A model generated the notes under the pieces. That model searched no databases. It was not told the DNA's origin and was given only the letters and a program-made list of their open reading frames with translations. Source: Microtetraspora sp. NBRC 16547 (GTDB lineage: Bacteria > Actinomycetota > Actinomycetes > Streptosporangiales > Streptosporangiaceae). Taken from it: a stretch of 64,000 nucleotides of DNA. The translations under genes were made by a program, and so were the position numbers. Position 1 is the stretch's first letter, and the number at the start of each line of letters is the position of its first letter. The stretch spans positions 49,887-113,886 of the forward strand of contig NZ_BSSE01000024.1 in the NCBI RefSeq assembly GCF_030268965.1, given 5' to 3'. Below are positions 34,117 through 43,030 of the stretch, piece by piece.

Positions 34117-35505
34117 ATGAACATCGCCTACCGCGCCTCGGTTCCCGCCCTGGACGGCTTCGAGGGCGAGCTGATCACCCCACACGACGCCGGCTACGAC
34201 AGGGCCAGGCGGATCTGGAATGGATCGATCGACCGCCGGCCCGCCTTCATCGCCCGTTGCCGGTCGACGGCGGACGTGGCCGCGGCGGTGGTCTTCGCCC
34301 GCCGACACGGCCTCCCGATCGCGGTGCGCGGCGGCGGCCACAGCATCCCGGGCTACTCGGTGGTCGAGGGCGGGCTCATGATCGACTGCAGCCCCATGAA
34401 GGGGATCGAGCTGCACCCCGAGGTGCAACGCGCCGATGTGGATCCCGGCGTCCTCTGGCGGGAGTTCGACACGGCCGCGCAGGCGGAGGGACTCGCGACA
34501 CCCGGCGGTGAGATCTCCGACACTGGAGTCGCGGGCCTCACCCTCGGAGGCGGCATCGGCTGGCTTTCCCGGCTGTACGGCCTCGCCGCGGACAATCTCC
34601 TCGGCGTCGAGCTCGTCACCTCGACCGGGGACGTCGTGACAGCCGACGACAGCACCGATCCCGAACTGATGTGGGGGCTGCGGGGCGGCGGCGGCAACTT
34701 CGGCATCGTCACCCGTTTCACCTTCCGGCTTCACTCGGTCGCACCCGCCTGGGCCGGCATGGTCATGTATCCGGGAGCGCTCGCCCAGGACGCCCTCCAC
34801 GCCTTTCACGAAGTCGGCGAGCGGGCGCCGCGCGAGCTGTCGCTCGTCGCGGCGCTGGTGTCCGCCCCTCCAGCGCCCTTCGTGCCCGCCGACGCGGTAG
34901 GCAAGCCCGTCGTCGGCATCGCGGCCGCCTACTTCGGCCCGCGCCACATCGGGCAGGAGCTGACCGCGCCCCTGCGCAGCCTCGGACGGCCACTCATCGA
35001 CACCTTCGGCATTATGGGGTACGCCGACCTGCAGAGGATGTTCGACGACGCCAACGTCCCCGGGCGACAGCAGTACGTCCGCTCCGACTTCCTCCAAGGC
35101 CTGCCGGACGAGGCCATCGCCGCGCTCTTCCACCACGGCACCCGTCCGTCGTCGCCCCTGAATCAGGTACTGCTCCGCCGTCTCGGCGGCGCCATCGGCG
35201 ACAGGGACCGCGGCGCGACGGCCTTCGGACACCGGTCGGCGGATTACATGACGATGATCGCGGCCACCTGGGAGAACCCCGCCGAGGATTCCGGCCTGCA
35301 CCGCCGCTGGGTAGGCGAAACGTGGAACGCCACCCGGCCGTGGGCCGACGGCACCTATGTCAACCACCTGGGGGACGAGGGCAGCGGCCGCATCCGCGAG
35401 GCGTACCTGCCCGACAGTTGGAGCCGCCTGACGCGGCTGAAGGCACGCATGGATCCAGACAACGTCTTCGCGCTGAACCAGAACATCCCACCGGCCGGAG
35501 CCTGA
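34117..35505 (+). CDS. FAD-linked oxidase (berberine-bridge-enzyme-like)
   Basis: A 462-residue flavoprotein. AGGAGG lies six bases before ATG 34117. The PCMH-type FAD domain includes RGGGHSIPGYS, whose His is the usual covalent flavin attachment, and GLTLGGGIGWLSRLYG. The second attachment Cys of bicovalent enzymes, expected near TPGGEISDTGVAG, is absent, so attachment should be single. The C-terminal BBE segment ends KARMDPDNVFALNQNIPP. Family members oxidise sugars, alkaloids or polyketides. No signal peptide is seen. Confidence 0.87.
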   Translation: MNIAYRASVPALDGFEGELITPHDAGYDRARRIWNGSIDRRPAFIARCRSTADVAAAVVFARRHGLPIAVRGGGHSIPGYSVVEGGLMIDCSPMKGIELHPEVQRADVDPGVLWREFDTAAQAEGLATPGGEISDTGVAGLTLGGGIGWLSRLYGLAADNLLGVELVTSTGDVVTADDSTDPELMWGLRGGGGNFGIVTRFTFRLHSVAPAWAGMVMYPGALAQDALHAFHEVGERAPRELSLVAALVSAPPAPFVPADAVGKPVVGIAAAYFGPRHIGQELTAPLRSLGRPLIDTFGIMGYADLQRMFDDANVPGRQQYVRSDFLQGLPDEAIAALFHHGTRPSSPLNQVLLRRLGGAIGDRDRGATAFGHRSADYMTMIAATWENPAEDSGLHRRWVGETWNATRPWADGTYVNHLGDEGSGRIREAYLPDSWSRLTRLKARMDPDNVFALNQNIPPAGA

Positions 35506-35637
35506 CAGCGCCCAAGGGCCGCCGCCCACGCAGATCCTCATCGCCGACGGCGGCACCGAGGACGCGATCCCCCCAACGCCTCCGTGGGGCCCGCGCGCAA
35601 GACGTGAAACGGTGAGCGCGGTGGCCCTTGCGCCCGG

Positions 35638-36972
35638 TCACGGCGGGCCCTCGTAGCCCACCGGCGGCGCGGCGGCGGTGTAGGAGGGAAGGGGCAAGGG
35701 CTGGCGGGTGAGGAACGCCGTGATGGCGGCCAGCACCATCTTGTTCGCACCGTGGTAGACGTTGTGTCCGGCGCCGTTCACGTAGATCAGCCGGGAGTTC
35801 GGCAGCAGATCGCGGTACGTCGTGGCGGAGCGCCAGGACAGGTAATCGCAGGAGCCCTTGATGATCAGTGTGGGCGTGGGCAGGCCGGCCAGCGCCGGAC
35901 GGGGGTCACTCGGTCGGGGGGCGGTCGCCGACTGCGGGTACTGCATCGCGTAGAAGCCGGTGCCCCGTACGGGCCGCTCCGTGAGCGTCGCACCCCGGCA
36001 GTACAACGCAGGCTGGGTTAGCTTGAGCACCCTGTCGTTACGGGCGTCGGCCTCGGCGTCGGGCAGGAAGGCGTGCGCCGCCGGCGGATTGACCTGCAAC
36101 AGGAGGTAGCCGAGCAGCGGGCGCGGCTGGAGCAGTGTGCCGTAGAGCTGTGCTTTCCGGGCCGGGTCGAGTCGACCGCTGACGAGGTCGCCGCTGGTGT
36201 CGGCCGGGTCCAGCGCCCCGGGAGAGGTCAGCACCAGCCCGGCGACACGGTCGGGATGGGTGGCGAGGTATCTCGCGGCGATCTCGCCGCCGTAGGAGTG
36301 GCCGATCAGGATGACCTTAGGCAGTCCAAGCCGGCTGCGCAGGCTTTCCAGGTTCTCCACCGCGCGCTCGCGGGTGTAGCCGCGCGGATCGTCCAGCCGC
36401 GTCGATCCGTCGGTGCCGAGCTGCGCGTAGAGGTAGACGTCGAATCCCTGGCCGGTGAGGGAGGCGAACGCCTCGGCGTTGTCCTGCAGTTCTGGCACGC
36501 CCGGGCCGCCGTGCACGACGATGATCGGCGGGCGGCTCGTCGTACCACGTGCGGGCAGTTTGATCACGGTGAGCCTGGACGCGGTGACCTGGACCGCCGT
36601 GGCACCCGGTAGGGCGGTGGCGGGTGACGGGGGCGCGGGCGCCAGGGTGGCCCAGGCGAACACCGCACCGGGCACCAGCGAACCGGCCGCGAACGCCACC
36701 CGTCGTGCCGTGCGCCGGCGTTCGGGCGGCACCCGCCTGGCCGTGATGAGCGCCGCACCGGCGTAACCGACCGCGAAGAAGACCACCATGCCGGCGGTCA
36801 TGAAAAGCATCGGCACGGCGGTGACTGCGGCGGCCGCGAAAAGCGCGGCCAGACCGCACACCCCCGCCCCGGCAGTCACGGCCGCCACGGCCAGGCAGGT
36901 CACCAGCCGCGATCGTCGCCGAGGCGTCGACCGCTGTCCCGCCTCGGCATTCTGCATGGCCTCATGAGTCAC
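35638..36972 (-). CDS. alpha/beta hydrolase with N-terminal membrane helices
   Basis: About 444 residues from GTG 36972 (ATG 36957 is an alternative). Three hydrophobic segments span roughly residues 23-110 with basic loops. The hydrolase domain follows: VVHGGPGVPE (oxyanion region), nucleophile elbow IGHSYGGEIAA, an acid region KGSCDYLSW and the His in VNGAGHNVYH. It resembles proline iminopeptidase-type hydrolases, with the catalytic domain probably outside the membrane. It is divergent from the nucleotidyltransferase gene across about 250 bp that shows no further gene. Confidence 0.75.
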   Translation of the reverse strand: MTHEAMQNAEAGQRSTPRRRSRLVTCLAVAAVTAGAGVCGLAALFAAAAVTAVPMLFMTAGMVVFFAVGYAGAALITARRVPPERRRTARRVAFAAGSLVPGAVFAWATLAPAPPSPATALPGATAVQVTASRLTVIKLPARGTTSRPPIIVVHGGPGVPELQDNAEAFASLTGQGFDVYLYAQLGTDGSTRLDDPRGYTRERAVENLESLRSRLGLPKVILIGHSYGGEIAARYLATHPDRVAGLVLTSPGALDPADTSGDLVSGRLDPARKAQLYGTLLQPRPLLGYLLLQVNPPAAHAFLPDAEADARNDRVLKLTQPALYCRGATLTERPVRGTGFYAMQYPQSATAPRPSDPRPALAGLPTPTLIIKGSCDYLSWRSATTYRDLLPNSRLIYVNGAGHNVYHGANKMVLAAITAFLTRQPLPLPSYTAAAPPVGYEGPP

Positions 36973-37223
36973 GGGGCCACAGTCAACCCCAACCCCGGCT
37001 CCGCGCGCCTCCGGGAGGCACCTGAATGGTCCCCTATCAGTCAAGGAATCAGGACAGGCGATGGCTCGCCCCGAATTCGCTACCTCTCCGACGGCTCGGC
37101 GATAGAGTCCACACGTGCGTTGATCTTCCGGGTGGCAGTTGAGTGCCGTCACAAACGGTGCGGGCGACCCGAGAGGTGGGGCCGCCCCGACAGGCATAGC
37201 CGTCACCATCCACCGGAGATCAC

Positions 37224-37961
37224 ATGACGCCCGCTCAGCAGCCCCTGACCTACCACGCGTTCGTTGAACTCGCCGCCGCCGACCCCGCCGTCGTCGGACT
37301 CGTCCTCAAGGGCTCCCACGCCCACGACGACATGACCACCGAGCACTCGGACTACGACCTGTACGTCGTCCTTGCCGACGGCGCGACAACGGATCTCACC
37401 CGGTTTACCGGCCACCGGACGCCCGAGCTCGACCTCGTCATCATCTCCCTCACCGACTTTCGCGCGGCCGGAATGCCGGGCTTCGAGCGCTACGCCCTTG
37501 CCCGCGCCAGGGTCGTGCTCGACCGGCTCAACGGAGGCATCGCCCAGATCCTCGCCGCCAAGGCGCGGCTCGACGCCGACGAAGCATTCCGGGACTGCGG
37601 CGAATGGCTCGACGCCTATGCCAACTCTCTCTACCGCTCCGTCAAGAACGACCGTGACGGGCATTCACTAGCGGCCCGCCTCGACGCGGCCGACAGCATC
37701 CGATTTCTGCTGGAGCTGCTTTTCGCAATGGACCGTCGCCCCCGCCCCTACAACAAGTACCTGGAATGGGAACTCGCCCGATACCCGCTGCCCGGTTGGG
37801 ACACCGGCATGCTGCTGGACGCCGCGTACCGCATCTCAGGAACGGGCAATGTACCCCTGCAACGGCGGATCTTCGCTTATGTCGAGGCAGCGGCCCGGCG
37901 CGCCGGGCACGGCACGGTGCTGGACGCATGGGGCGAGGACCTCGACCTGATGCGACCGTAA
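37224..37961 (+). CDS. nucleotidyltransferase-fold protein
   Basis: A 245-residue protein with the pol-beta-type nucleotidyltransferase motif GSHAHDDMTTEHSDYDLYVV (G-S...D-x-D) near residue 30 and a third acidic residue in PELDLVII. The C-terminal half is helical, as in aminoglycoside adenylyltransferase-like proteins. It may modify a small molecule or a protein by NMP transfer; no partner gene is adjacent, and resistance is only one possibility. The start ATG 37224 has no strong ribosome binding site. Confidence 0.72.
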   Translation: MTPAQQPLTYHAFVELAAADPAVVGLVLKGSHAHDDMTTEHSDYDLYVVLADGATTDLTRFTGHRTPELDLVIISLTDFRAAGMPGFERYALARARVVLDRLNGGIAQILAAKARLDADEAFRDCGEWLDAYANSLYRSVKNDRDGHSLAARLDAADSIRFLLELLFAMDRRPRPYNKYLEWELARYPLPGWDTGMLLDAAYRISGTGNVPLQRRIFAYVEAAARRAGHGTVLDAWGEDLDLMRP

Positions 37962-38039
37962 TAGGGGAGACTCGGCCGACAAGGCCGACGTCTACTCACA
38001 GATAGGGCTCAGACTGACCTACCAGCCCCAGAAACGACT

Positions 38040-38071
38040 TGTGGAGGCTCAGGTTGTCCCTGACCTCCACA
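38040..38071. terminator. hairpin terminator downstream of tRNA-Leu
   Basis: Arms TGTGGAGG/CCTCCACA and TCAGG/CCTGA form a 13-bp stem with a single bulged C and a 5-base loop. It is placed 16 bp beyond the tRNA-Leu 3' end and also downstream of the nucleotidyltransferase gene on the other strand. Confidence 0.65.
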
Positions 38072-38086
38072 TGTGCAAAAGGTTTG

Positions 38087-38172
38087 TGTCCGAGGGGGGA
38101 CTTGAACCCCCATGCCCATCACTGGGCACTAGCACCTCAAGCTAGCGCGTCTGCCTATTCCGCCACCCGGAC
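38087..38172 (-). tRNA. tRNA-Leu (anticodon GAG)
   Basis: The minus strand folds as a class II tRNA. The acceptor GTCCGGG pairs with CTCGGAC (one G-U); the anticodon stem CTAGC/GCTAG holds the loop TTGAGGT, giving anticodon GAG (Leu, codon CUC). A long variable arm TGCCC...GGGCA and a T arm with TTCAAGT follow. The discriminator is A and no CCA is encoded. Confidence 0.95.
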
Positions 38173-38377
38173 TTGGTGCCTGCACGTGGGACCGTCATCC
38201 CGCGTCGGCTCACACAGATTAGCACTGTCCGGCGTGAGGTTCATACCTGGAATCCATCGCCCCATGCCCGGCTCCCCTTGTGCACAGGTGGACGGCAGGA
38301 TGGGAGGCACCAGCCGTACGTGAACAGGAGGACCACGCTGTGACCGACCGAAGCACGGGATACACGGGGAGAGGCGC

Positions 38378-39676
38378 ATGACTCCGCTCAACGGCGAGGA
38401 CGAGGTCGTCGGCCTGTGCCGGGACCTGATCCGCATCGACTCCACGAACGCCGGTGACAACGCGGGGCCGGGTGAGCGCCGAGCCGCCGAGTACGTCGCG
38501 GCGAAGCTGGCCGAGGTGGGCCTCGAACCGCAGATCCTCGAATCCGACACCGGGCGGGCCAACGTCATCGCCCGCATCGAGGGGGCGGACTCCGGGCGGG
38601 GGGCGCTCCTCCTCCACGGGCATCTGGACGTCGTCCCGTTCGACGCGTCCGACTGGACGCATCACCCGATGAGCGGGGAGATCGCCGACGGCTGCGTCTG
38701 GGGCCGCGGAGCGGTGGACATGAAGGACATGGACGCCATGATCCTCGCCGTCGTACGGCAGCGCCTCAGCGGGAACAGGAAGCCCCCGCGGGACGTGGTG
38801 CTGGCCTTCACGGCCGACGAGGAGGCCGGAGGAAACTACGGCGCGCAGTGGCTGGTCGAGCGGCACCCGGAGGTGCTGGAGGGGTGCACGGAGGCGATCG
38901 GCGAGGTCGGCGGCTTCAGCGTCAGCCTGTCGGACAGCCGCCGTCTCTATCTCATCGAGGCGGCCGAGAAGGGCATCGCCTGGATGAAGCTGACCGCGAC
39001 GGGCCGGGCCGGCCACGGCTCCATGCTCAACGACGAGAACGCCGTCACCGAGCTGGCTGAGGCGATCGGCCGCCTGGGCCGCTACCAGTGGCCCGTACGG
39101 CTCACGCCGACCGTCCAGTCCTTCTTCCGTGAGGCGTTCGACATCGAGCTGAAGGCCGAGGACGCGGAGGAGGCCGTGGCGAAGCTGGGCCCGCTGGCCC
39201 GGATGGTCGGCGCGACCCTGCGGAACACGGCCAACCCCACCATGCTCGACGCCGGGTACAAGGCCAACGTCATCCCCCAGAGCGCCTCCGCCCACGTGGA
39301 CGGCCGTTTCCTGCCCGGCTACGAGGACGAGTTCCTCGCCACCGTGGACGAACTCCTCGGCCCCAACGTCACCAGGGAGTTCGTCTACCACGACGTCGCC
39401 CTGGAGACGGCCTTCGAGGGGTCCCTGGTCAAGGCCATGGCCGACGCGCTCCAGGCGGAGGACCCCGGCTCCAAGGCCGTGCCGTACACGCTCAGCGGGG
39501 GCACCGACCTCAAGGCGTTCAGCCGGCTGGGCATCCGTGGATTCGGGTTCGCGCCCCTGCGTCTTCCGGCGGATCTCGATTTTTCCGGAATGTTCCATGG
39601 GGTAGATGAGCGGGTTCCGGTGGATTCGCTCAAATTCGGGGTTCGGGTTCTTGACCGTTTCCTCGATTACTGCTGA
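38378..39676 (+). CDS. M20/M25/M40-family peptidase (dipeptidase)
   Basis: A 432-residue zinc aminoacyl-hydrolase. The metal-binding motif is LLHGHLDVVP, followed by WGRGAVDMKDMDA and the catalytic base in TADEEAGG. The dimerisation domain with GRAGHGSM is present, and a C-terminal His occurs in MFHGVDERVP. GGGGAGAGG precedes ATG 38378. Related actinobacterial enzymes are annotated as dipeptidase or acetylornithine-deacetylase type; the exact substrate is open. It is cytoplasmic, with no signal. Confidence 0.88.
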   Translation: MTPLNGEDEVVGLCRDLIRIDSTNAGDNAGPGERRAAEYVAAKLAEVGLEPQILESDTGRANVIARIEGADSGRGALLLHGHLDVVPFDASDWTHHPMSGEIADGCVWGRGAVDMKDMDAMILAVVRQRLSGNRKPPRDVVLAFTADEEAGGNYGAQWLVERHPEVLEGCTEAIGEVGGFSVSLSDSRRLYLIEAAEKGIAWMKLTATGRAGHGSMLNDENAVTELAEAIGRLGRYQWPVRLTPTVQSFFREAFDIELKAEDAEEAVAKLGPLARMVGATLRNTANPTMLDAGYKANVIPQSASAHVDGRFLPGYEDEFLATVDELLGPNVTREFVYHDVALETAFEGSLVKAMADALQAEDPGSKAVPYTLSGGTDLKAFSRLGIRGFGFAPLRLPADLDFSGMFHGVDERVPVDSLKFGVRVLDRFLDYC

Positions 39677-39684
39677 GAAACCAG

Positions 39685-39712
39685 TTGCACTCACTTGGCG
39701 TGCCGATAGAGT
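39685..39712 (+). promoter_or_regulatory. sigma-A-like promoter for the surface-protein pair
   Basis: TTGCAC at 39685-39690 and TAGAGT at 39707-39712 are 16 bp apart, giving a predicted start near 39719 and a leader of about 54 bases before the GTG at 39773. Confidence 0.55.
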
Positions 39713-39772
39713 AACTCTCCGTTGAGGGGTTGATCCGCGCCAGGCGGACTTGGTTGATCTCGGGGAGGTCGC

Positions 39773-40345
39773 GTGGCACGCACGCTGGACGAGCGGTCGC
39801 GGGCAGAGATGCCCGCCGCCGACCCGTGCGTGCCCGCGATTGCTTCCCAGGCCGACGGGCAGAGCCGGATGGCGCGGCTCGTGGCCGGCTCGCGGCTGGT
39901 CCGCTTTTTGATCATCAGCGGATTCGTCGCCGTCGCCTGGTTGCTCGGTGTGATCTTCGGCGTCTTCGGCACGGCCTCGGCCAGTGCCGATGCGGCCCCT
40001 TCGACTGTCGTCACCGGGTCGGTCATCGATGGCGGTGCCTCCACGAGGACCGACGGTTTCCCCACGAGTGACGACGCCTCGGCCAATGCCGAGGCGATGG
40101 CCGGGCGCACTGTCGACGGGCTGACCAGCCAGTCGAAGCCCGGTTTCCCACCACCGTCCACCGCTGACCACACCCCTGGGAGCAAGGGCATGGTCCCCCA
40201 AGGGAGCGGTGGATCGACCCTGTTCGGGGATGTCGCGCGCTCCTTCTACGACGTGCGGCTCGTGGAGCTGCCCGCGCCCTTCGCGGGAGTCCTTCCCCCG
40301 GTCGTGCGCACAGCGGCGGACGACCCATCCATCTCGCCTGACTGA
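39773..40345 (+). CDS. single-pass membrane protein of unknown function next to the chaplin gene
   Basis: A 190-residue protein from GTG 39773, with GGGGAGG eight bases upstream. About 40 cytoplasmic-type residues precede one hydrophobic helix (LIISGFVAVAWLLGVIFGVFG). The remaining 125 residues are Ser/Pro/Gly-rich and low in regular structure, consistent with an extracellular or wall-spanning stalk. I do not recognise the family. The gene precedes the multi-chaplin gene by 217 bp in the same direction, so a role at the cell surface is likely but inferred. Confidence 0.6.
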   Translation: MARTLDERSRAEMPAADPCVPAIASQADGQSRMARLVAGSRLVRFLIISGFVAVAWLLGVIFGVFGTASASADAAPSTVVTGSVIDGGASTRTDGFPTSDDASANAEAMAGRTVDGLTSQSKPGFPPPSTADHTPGSKGMVPQGSGGSTLFGDVARSFYDVRLVELPAPFAGVLPPVVRTAADDPSISPD

Positions 40346-40562
40346 TCCCGCGTTCACGCCGGTCCGCCTCATCAACACCGGGCCGGTGGCGGAGCATGCC
40401 CCGCGACGTCCTCGATTCCCGCGAGCACTGTCGGCTGAGCGTCTCCGCGCGGGTGACGCGAGTTTTCCCATCCCTCGTGACGGTCCATGGCTCCGCTATG
40501 CCCTGGCCCGGACTCCGTCGCGAGCCGTCAGGTATCCCCCAGAGAACCTAGGAGCATCCATC

Positions 40563-42302
40563 ATGCGTACGTGGGCGAAGGGTTCGACCTCCGTGGCGCT
40601 TCTCGCCGTCGGTGTCATGTCCCTCGGCAGCGGTACGGCTTTCGCCGACACCACCGGCAGCGGCTCGATCGGTGGCGGCAACCAGCTCAACCTCCCCATC
40701 TCCCTTCCGATCGACATCAGCGGCAACGCCGTCGCCGTCGCCGGGGACTCGACCGCGACGTCGCAGGGCGGCGCGTCGGTTCTCAACGGCCCGGGCGGTT
40801 CGGGCGGCGCCGGTGGCGCCGGTGGCAATGTCACCAGCGGTGAGGACAGCATCCTCGGCGGGAACCAGATCGTCGCGCCGATCACCGCGCCGATCAACGC
40901 CTGCGGCAACGCGATCGCGATCTTCGGTGACGCCACCGCGGGCTGCAAGGGCGGCGCGTCCGTCAATAACTCCGGCTCGCGCGCCGGTGGCAACCGGACC
41001 TCCGGCCGCTCCTCGATCCTGGGCGGGAACCAGATCGTCGCGCCGATCACCGCGCCGATCAACCTGTGCGGCAACTCGATCGGTGTGCTGGGCGACGCCT
41101 TCTCCGGCTGCAAGGGCGGCGCGTCGGTCGGCGGCCCCGGCAACGGCGGCGGCCCCGGCAACGGCGGTGGGCACGGCTACGGCGGCCACTGGAACGGTCA
41201 CGGGCGCGGTCACGGCCGTTCCGGCGGCGTCGTCGGCGGCGCCGGTGGCAATGTCACCAGCGGCGAGCACAGCATCCTCGGCGGCAACCAGATCGTCGCG
41301 CCGATCACCGCGCCGATCAACCTGTGCGGCAACGCCGTGGGCAACGGCAGCGCCGGTTGCGCGGGTGGCACGTCCGTGAAGAACTCAGGGGCCGGTACGG
41401 GCGGCAACGTCACCTCAGGTCGTTCCTCGATCCTGGGCGGGAACCAGATCGTCGCGCCGATCACGGTGCCGATCAACATCTGCGGCAACTCGATCGGCAT
41501 CCTGGGTAACGCCTTCTCCGGCTGCAGGGGCGGCGCGTCCGTGACCGGCGGTGCGGGCGGTGCGGGCCGCAACGTCACCTCGGGTCGTTCCTCGATCCTG
41601 GGCGGGAACCAGATCGTCGCGCCGATCACCGCGCCGATCAACATCTGCGGGAACGCCGTGGCCGTGCTCGGCAACGCCAGGGGCGGCTGCAAGGGCGGCG
41701 CGTCCGTGACCGGCGGCGCGGGCGGTGCGGGCCGCAACTTCACCAACGGTGAGCACAGCATCCTCGGCGGGAACCAGATCGTCGCGCCGATCACCGCGCC
41801 GATCAACATCTGCGGCAACGCGGTCGCCGTCCTCGGCGACGCCGCGGCCGGGTGCCTCGGCGGCGCCAGCGTGGGCGGCGGCCAGTCGCACGGCCACAAG
41901 GGCTGGCACAGCGCCTGGAACAAGAGCGCAGGCAAGGCCACGCCGGTGCGGACCAGCGGGATGCTGTCCGCCCTGCCGACGGTCCCGGGCGTCGCGGACA
42001 GCGGGGTGCTCCCCGCCGCCGCGCAGATGCCGAGCCTGCCCGTGGCCGGCAAGGGAAGCGCCGGTTCGGCGCTCGCTCCGGTGACCGGCCTGGTCGGTTC
42101 GCTGCCCGTCGCGAACTCCCTCGGTGGGGCGAGCGACGTGCTCCCGCTCCGTAACCTCGGCCTCATGAGCGCCGAGCAGCCGGTCGGCATGACCGGGATG
42201 AACCCCGGCTCCCTCATCGCGCTGGCGCTGGGTGCCATGTTCGCCGCCTCGGCGACCATGTTCAGCGTCGTGCGGCGCTTCCGCCTCCGCTCCGAGAAGT
42301 AG
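40563..42302 (+). CDS. multi-domain chaplin (seven chaplin-like repeats)
   Basis: A 579-residue secreted protein. The signal peptide (VALLAVGVMSLGSGTAFA) is followed by seven chaplin-type units of about 35-40 residues separated by Gly/Ser-rich linkers. Six contain ILGGNQIVAPIT, then PIN.CGN, then a second Cys before GG; the first unit is Cys-less (QLNLPISLPIDISGN). Chaplins assemble into amyloid-like, surface-active films on aerial hyphae and spores. The C-terminal 110 residues carry a hydrophobic helix (LIALALGAMFAASATMF) and a basic tail but no LPxTG/LAxTG sorting motif, so it is held by the membrane rather than linked by sortase. ATG 40563 follows TAGGAG. Confidence 0.9.
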   Translation: MRTWAKGSTSVALLAVGVMSLGSGTAFADTTGSGSIGGGNQLNLPISLPIDISGNAVAVAGDSTATSQGGASVLNGPGGSGGAGGAGGNVTSGEDSILGGNQIVAPITAPINACGNAIAIFGDATAGCKGGASVNNSGSRAGGNRTSGRSSILGGNQIVAPITAPINLCGNSIGVLGDAFSGCKGGASVGGPGNGGGPGNGGGHGYGGHWNGHGRGHGRSGGVVGGAGGNVTSGEHSILGGNQIVAPITAPINLCGNAVGNGSAGCAGGTSVKNSGAGTGGNVTSGRSSILGGNQIVAPITVPINICGNSIGILGNAFSGCRGGASVTGGAGGAGRNVTSGRSSILGGNQIVAPITAPINICGNAVAVLGNARGGCKGGASVTGGAGGAGRNFTNGEHSILGGNQIVAPITAPINICGNAVAVLGDAAAGCLGGASVGGGQSHGHKGWHSAWNKSAGKATPVRTSGMLSALPTVPGVADSGVLPAAAQMPSLPVAGKGSAGSALAPVTGLVGSLPVANSLGGASDVLPLRNLGLMSAEQPVGMTGMNPGSLIALALGAMFAASATMFSVVRRFRLRSEK

Positions 42303-42437
42303 GGCCGAGAAGTAGGCGAGAAGTAAGGGAAAACCACGAGCGCTCATCGCTCACGGCGAATGAGCACAGGCGCTTCGTCCCTCCACGGGAGATGACCCCG
42401 GGGAGGGGAAGCGGAAAGGCTTCGTCACGCCTCTGGC

Positions 42438-42460
42438 GGGATCGGCCCAGGGCCGATCCC
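42438..42460. terminator. hairpin between the chaplin gene and DUF5703
   Basis: GGGATCGGCC and GGCCGATCCC pair perfectly over 10 bp with a 3-base loop, between two converging genes. Beyond it, around 42539-42580, the 12-mer GATCCGCGCCGG occurs twice. Confidence 0.65.
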
Positions 42461-42589
42461 CTCAGGCCGGCACGGCGAAGCAGCGAGGAGCTTGCCCGCT
42501 CCGGGGGCGCGGCCCGGGGCGGGCAATGCCATGCCGGTGATCCGCGCCGGTCATCCGCTGATCCGCGCCGGTGATCCGCGAGAACGTGG

Positions 42590-42775
42590 TCACAAGGTGC
42601 GGACGACGCGTATGATTTTGCGGCGCAGTCGGACACGCCTGCTTCCGTCGGGATAAAGTCGCAGCCGGTCCAGTTCCCAGCTTCCGTACTCGGCATGCTC
42701 CGTGAGAACCTGCCTGGCGACCTCGCGTGAGGTCCCACACGGCAGATACAGGTCCTTGTAGGAGTAGTCCAGCAA
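42590..42775 (-). CDS. DUF5703 family small protein
   Basis: A 61-residue very basic protein. GTSREVARQVLTEHAEYGSWELDRLRLYPDG and the ending VRLRRKIIRVVRTL are characteristic of DUF5703, conserved in actinobacteria, function unknown. The start is probably TTG 42775, preceded by GGAG; no ATG or GTG is available in frame before a stop. It is divergent from topA. Confidence 0.75.
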   Translation of the reverse strand: MLDYSYKDLYLPCGTSREVARQVLTEHAEYGSWELDRLRLYPDGSRRVRLRRKIIRVVRTL

Positions 42776-43030
42776 AGCGATTAGTCTCCGAGAGATGTGT
42801 TAGGGGAACCCGCCTGGCTCTATTCTGCGTCCTCGTGGATAGAAGGTCCAGGTGAGTTACACACAGGGACAGGACCGGGTAGCCCGAGGGGGAAGGACTT
42901 CCGGCGACGGGTTACCGTCGAGACGGTCCCGTGGCCTGGCCGGGCAAAGGATCAGCCGAGTCTGATGTGGGAACGGTTGTCCCGACCGGGAACACGGGGA
43001 ACGACAGGGAACAGCGAGGTAGGAAGCAGC

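Noticed and set aside
38219..40471. 750-codon open minus-strand frame across the peptidase and surface-protein genes
   Set aside because: It crosses two real genes and their spacer without any motif; it is a GC-driven shadow.
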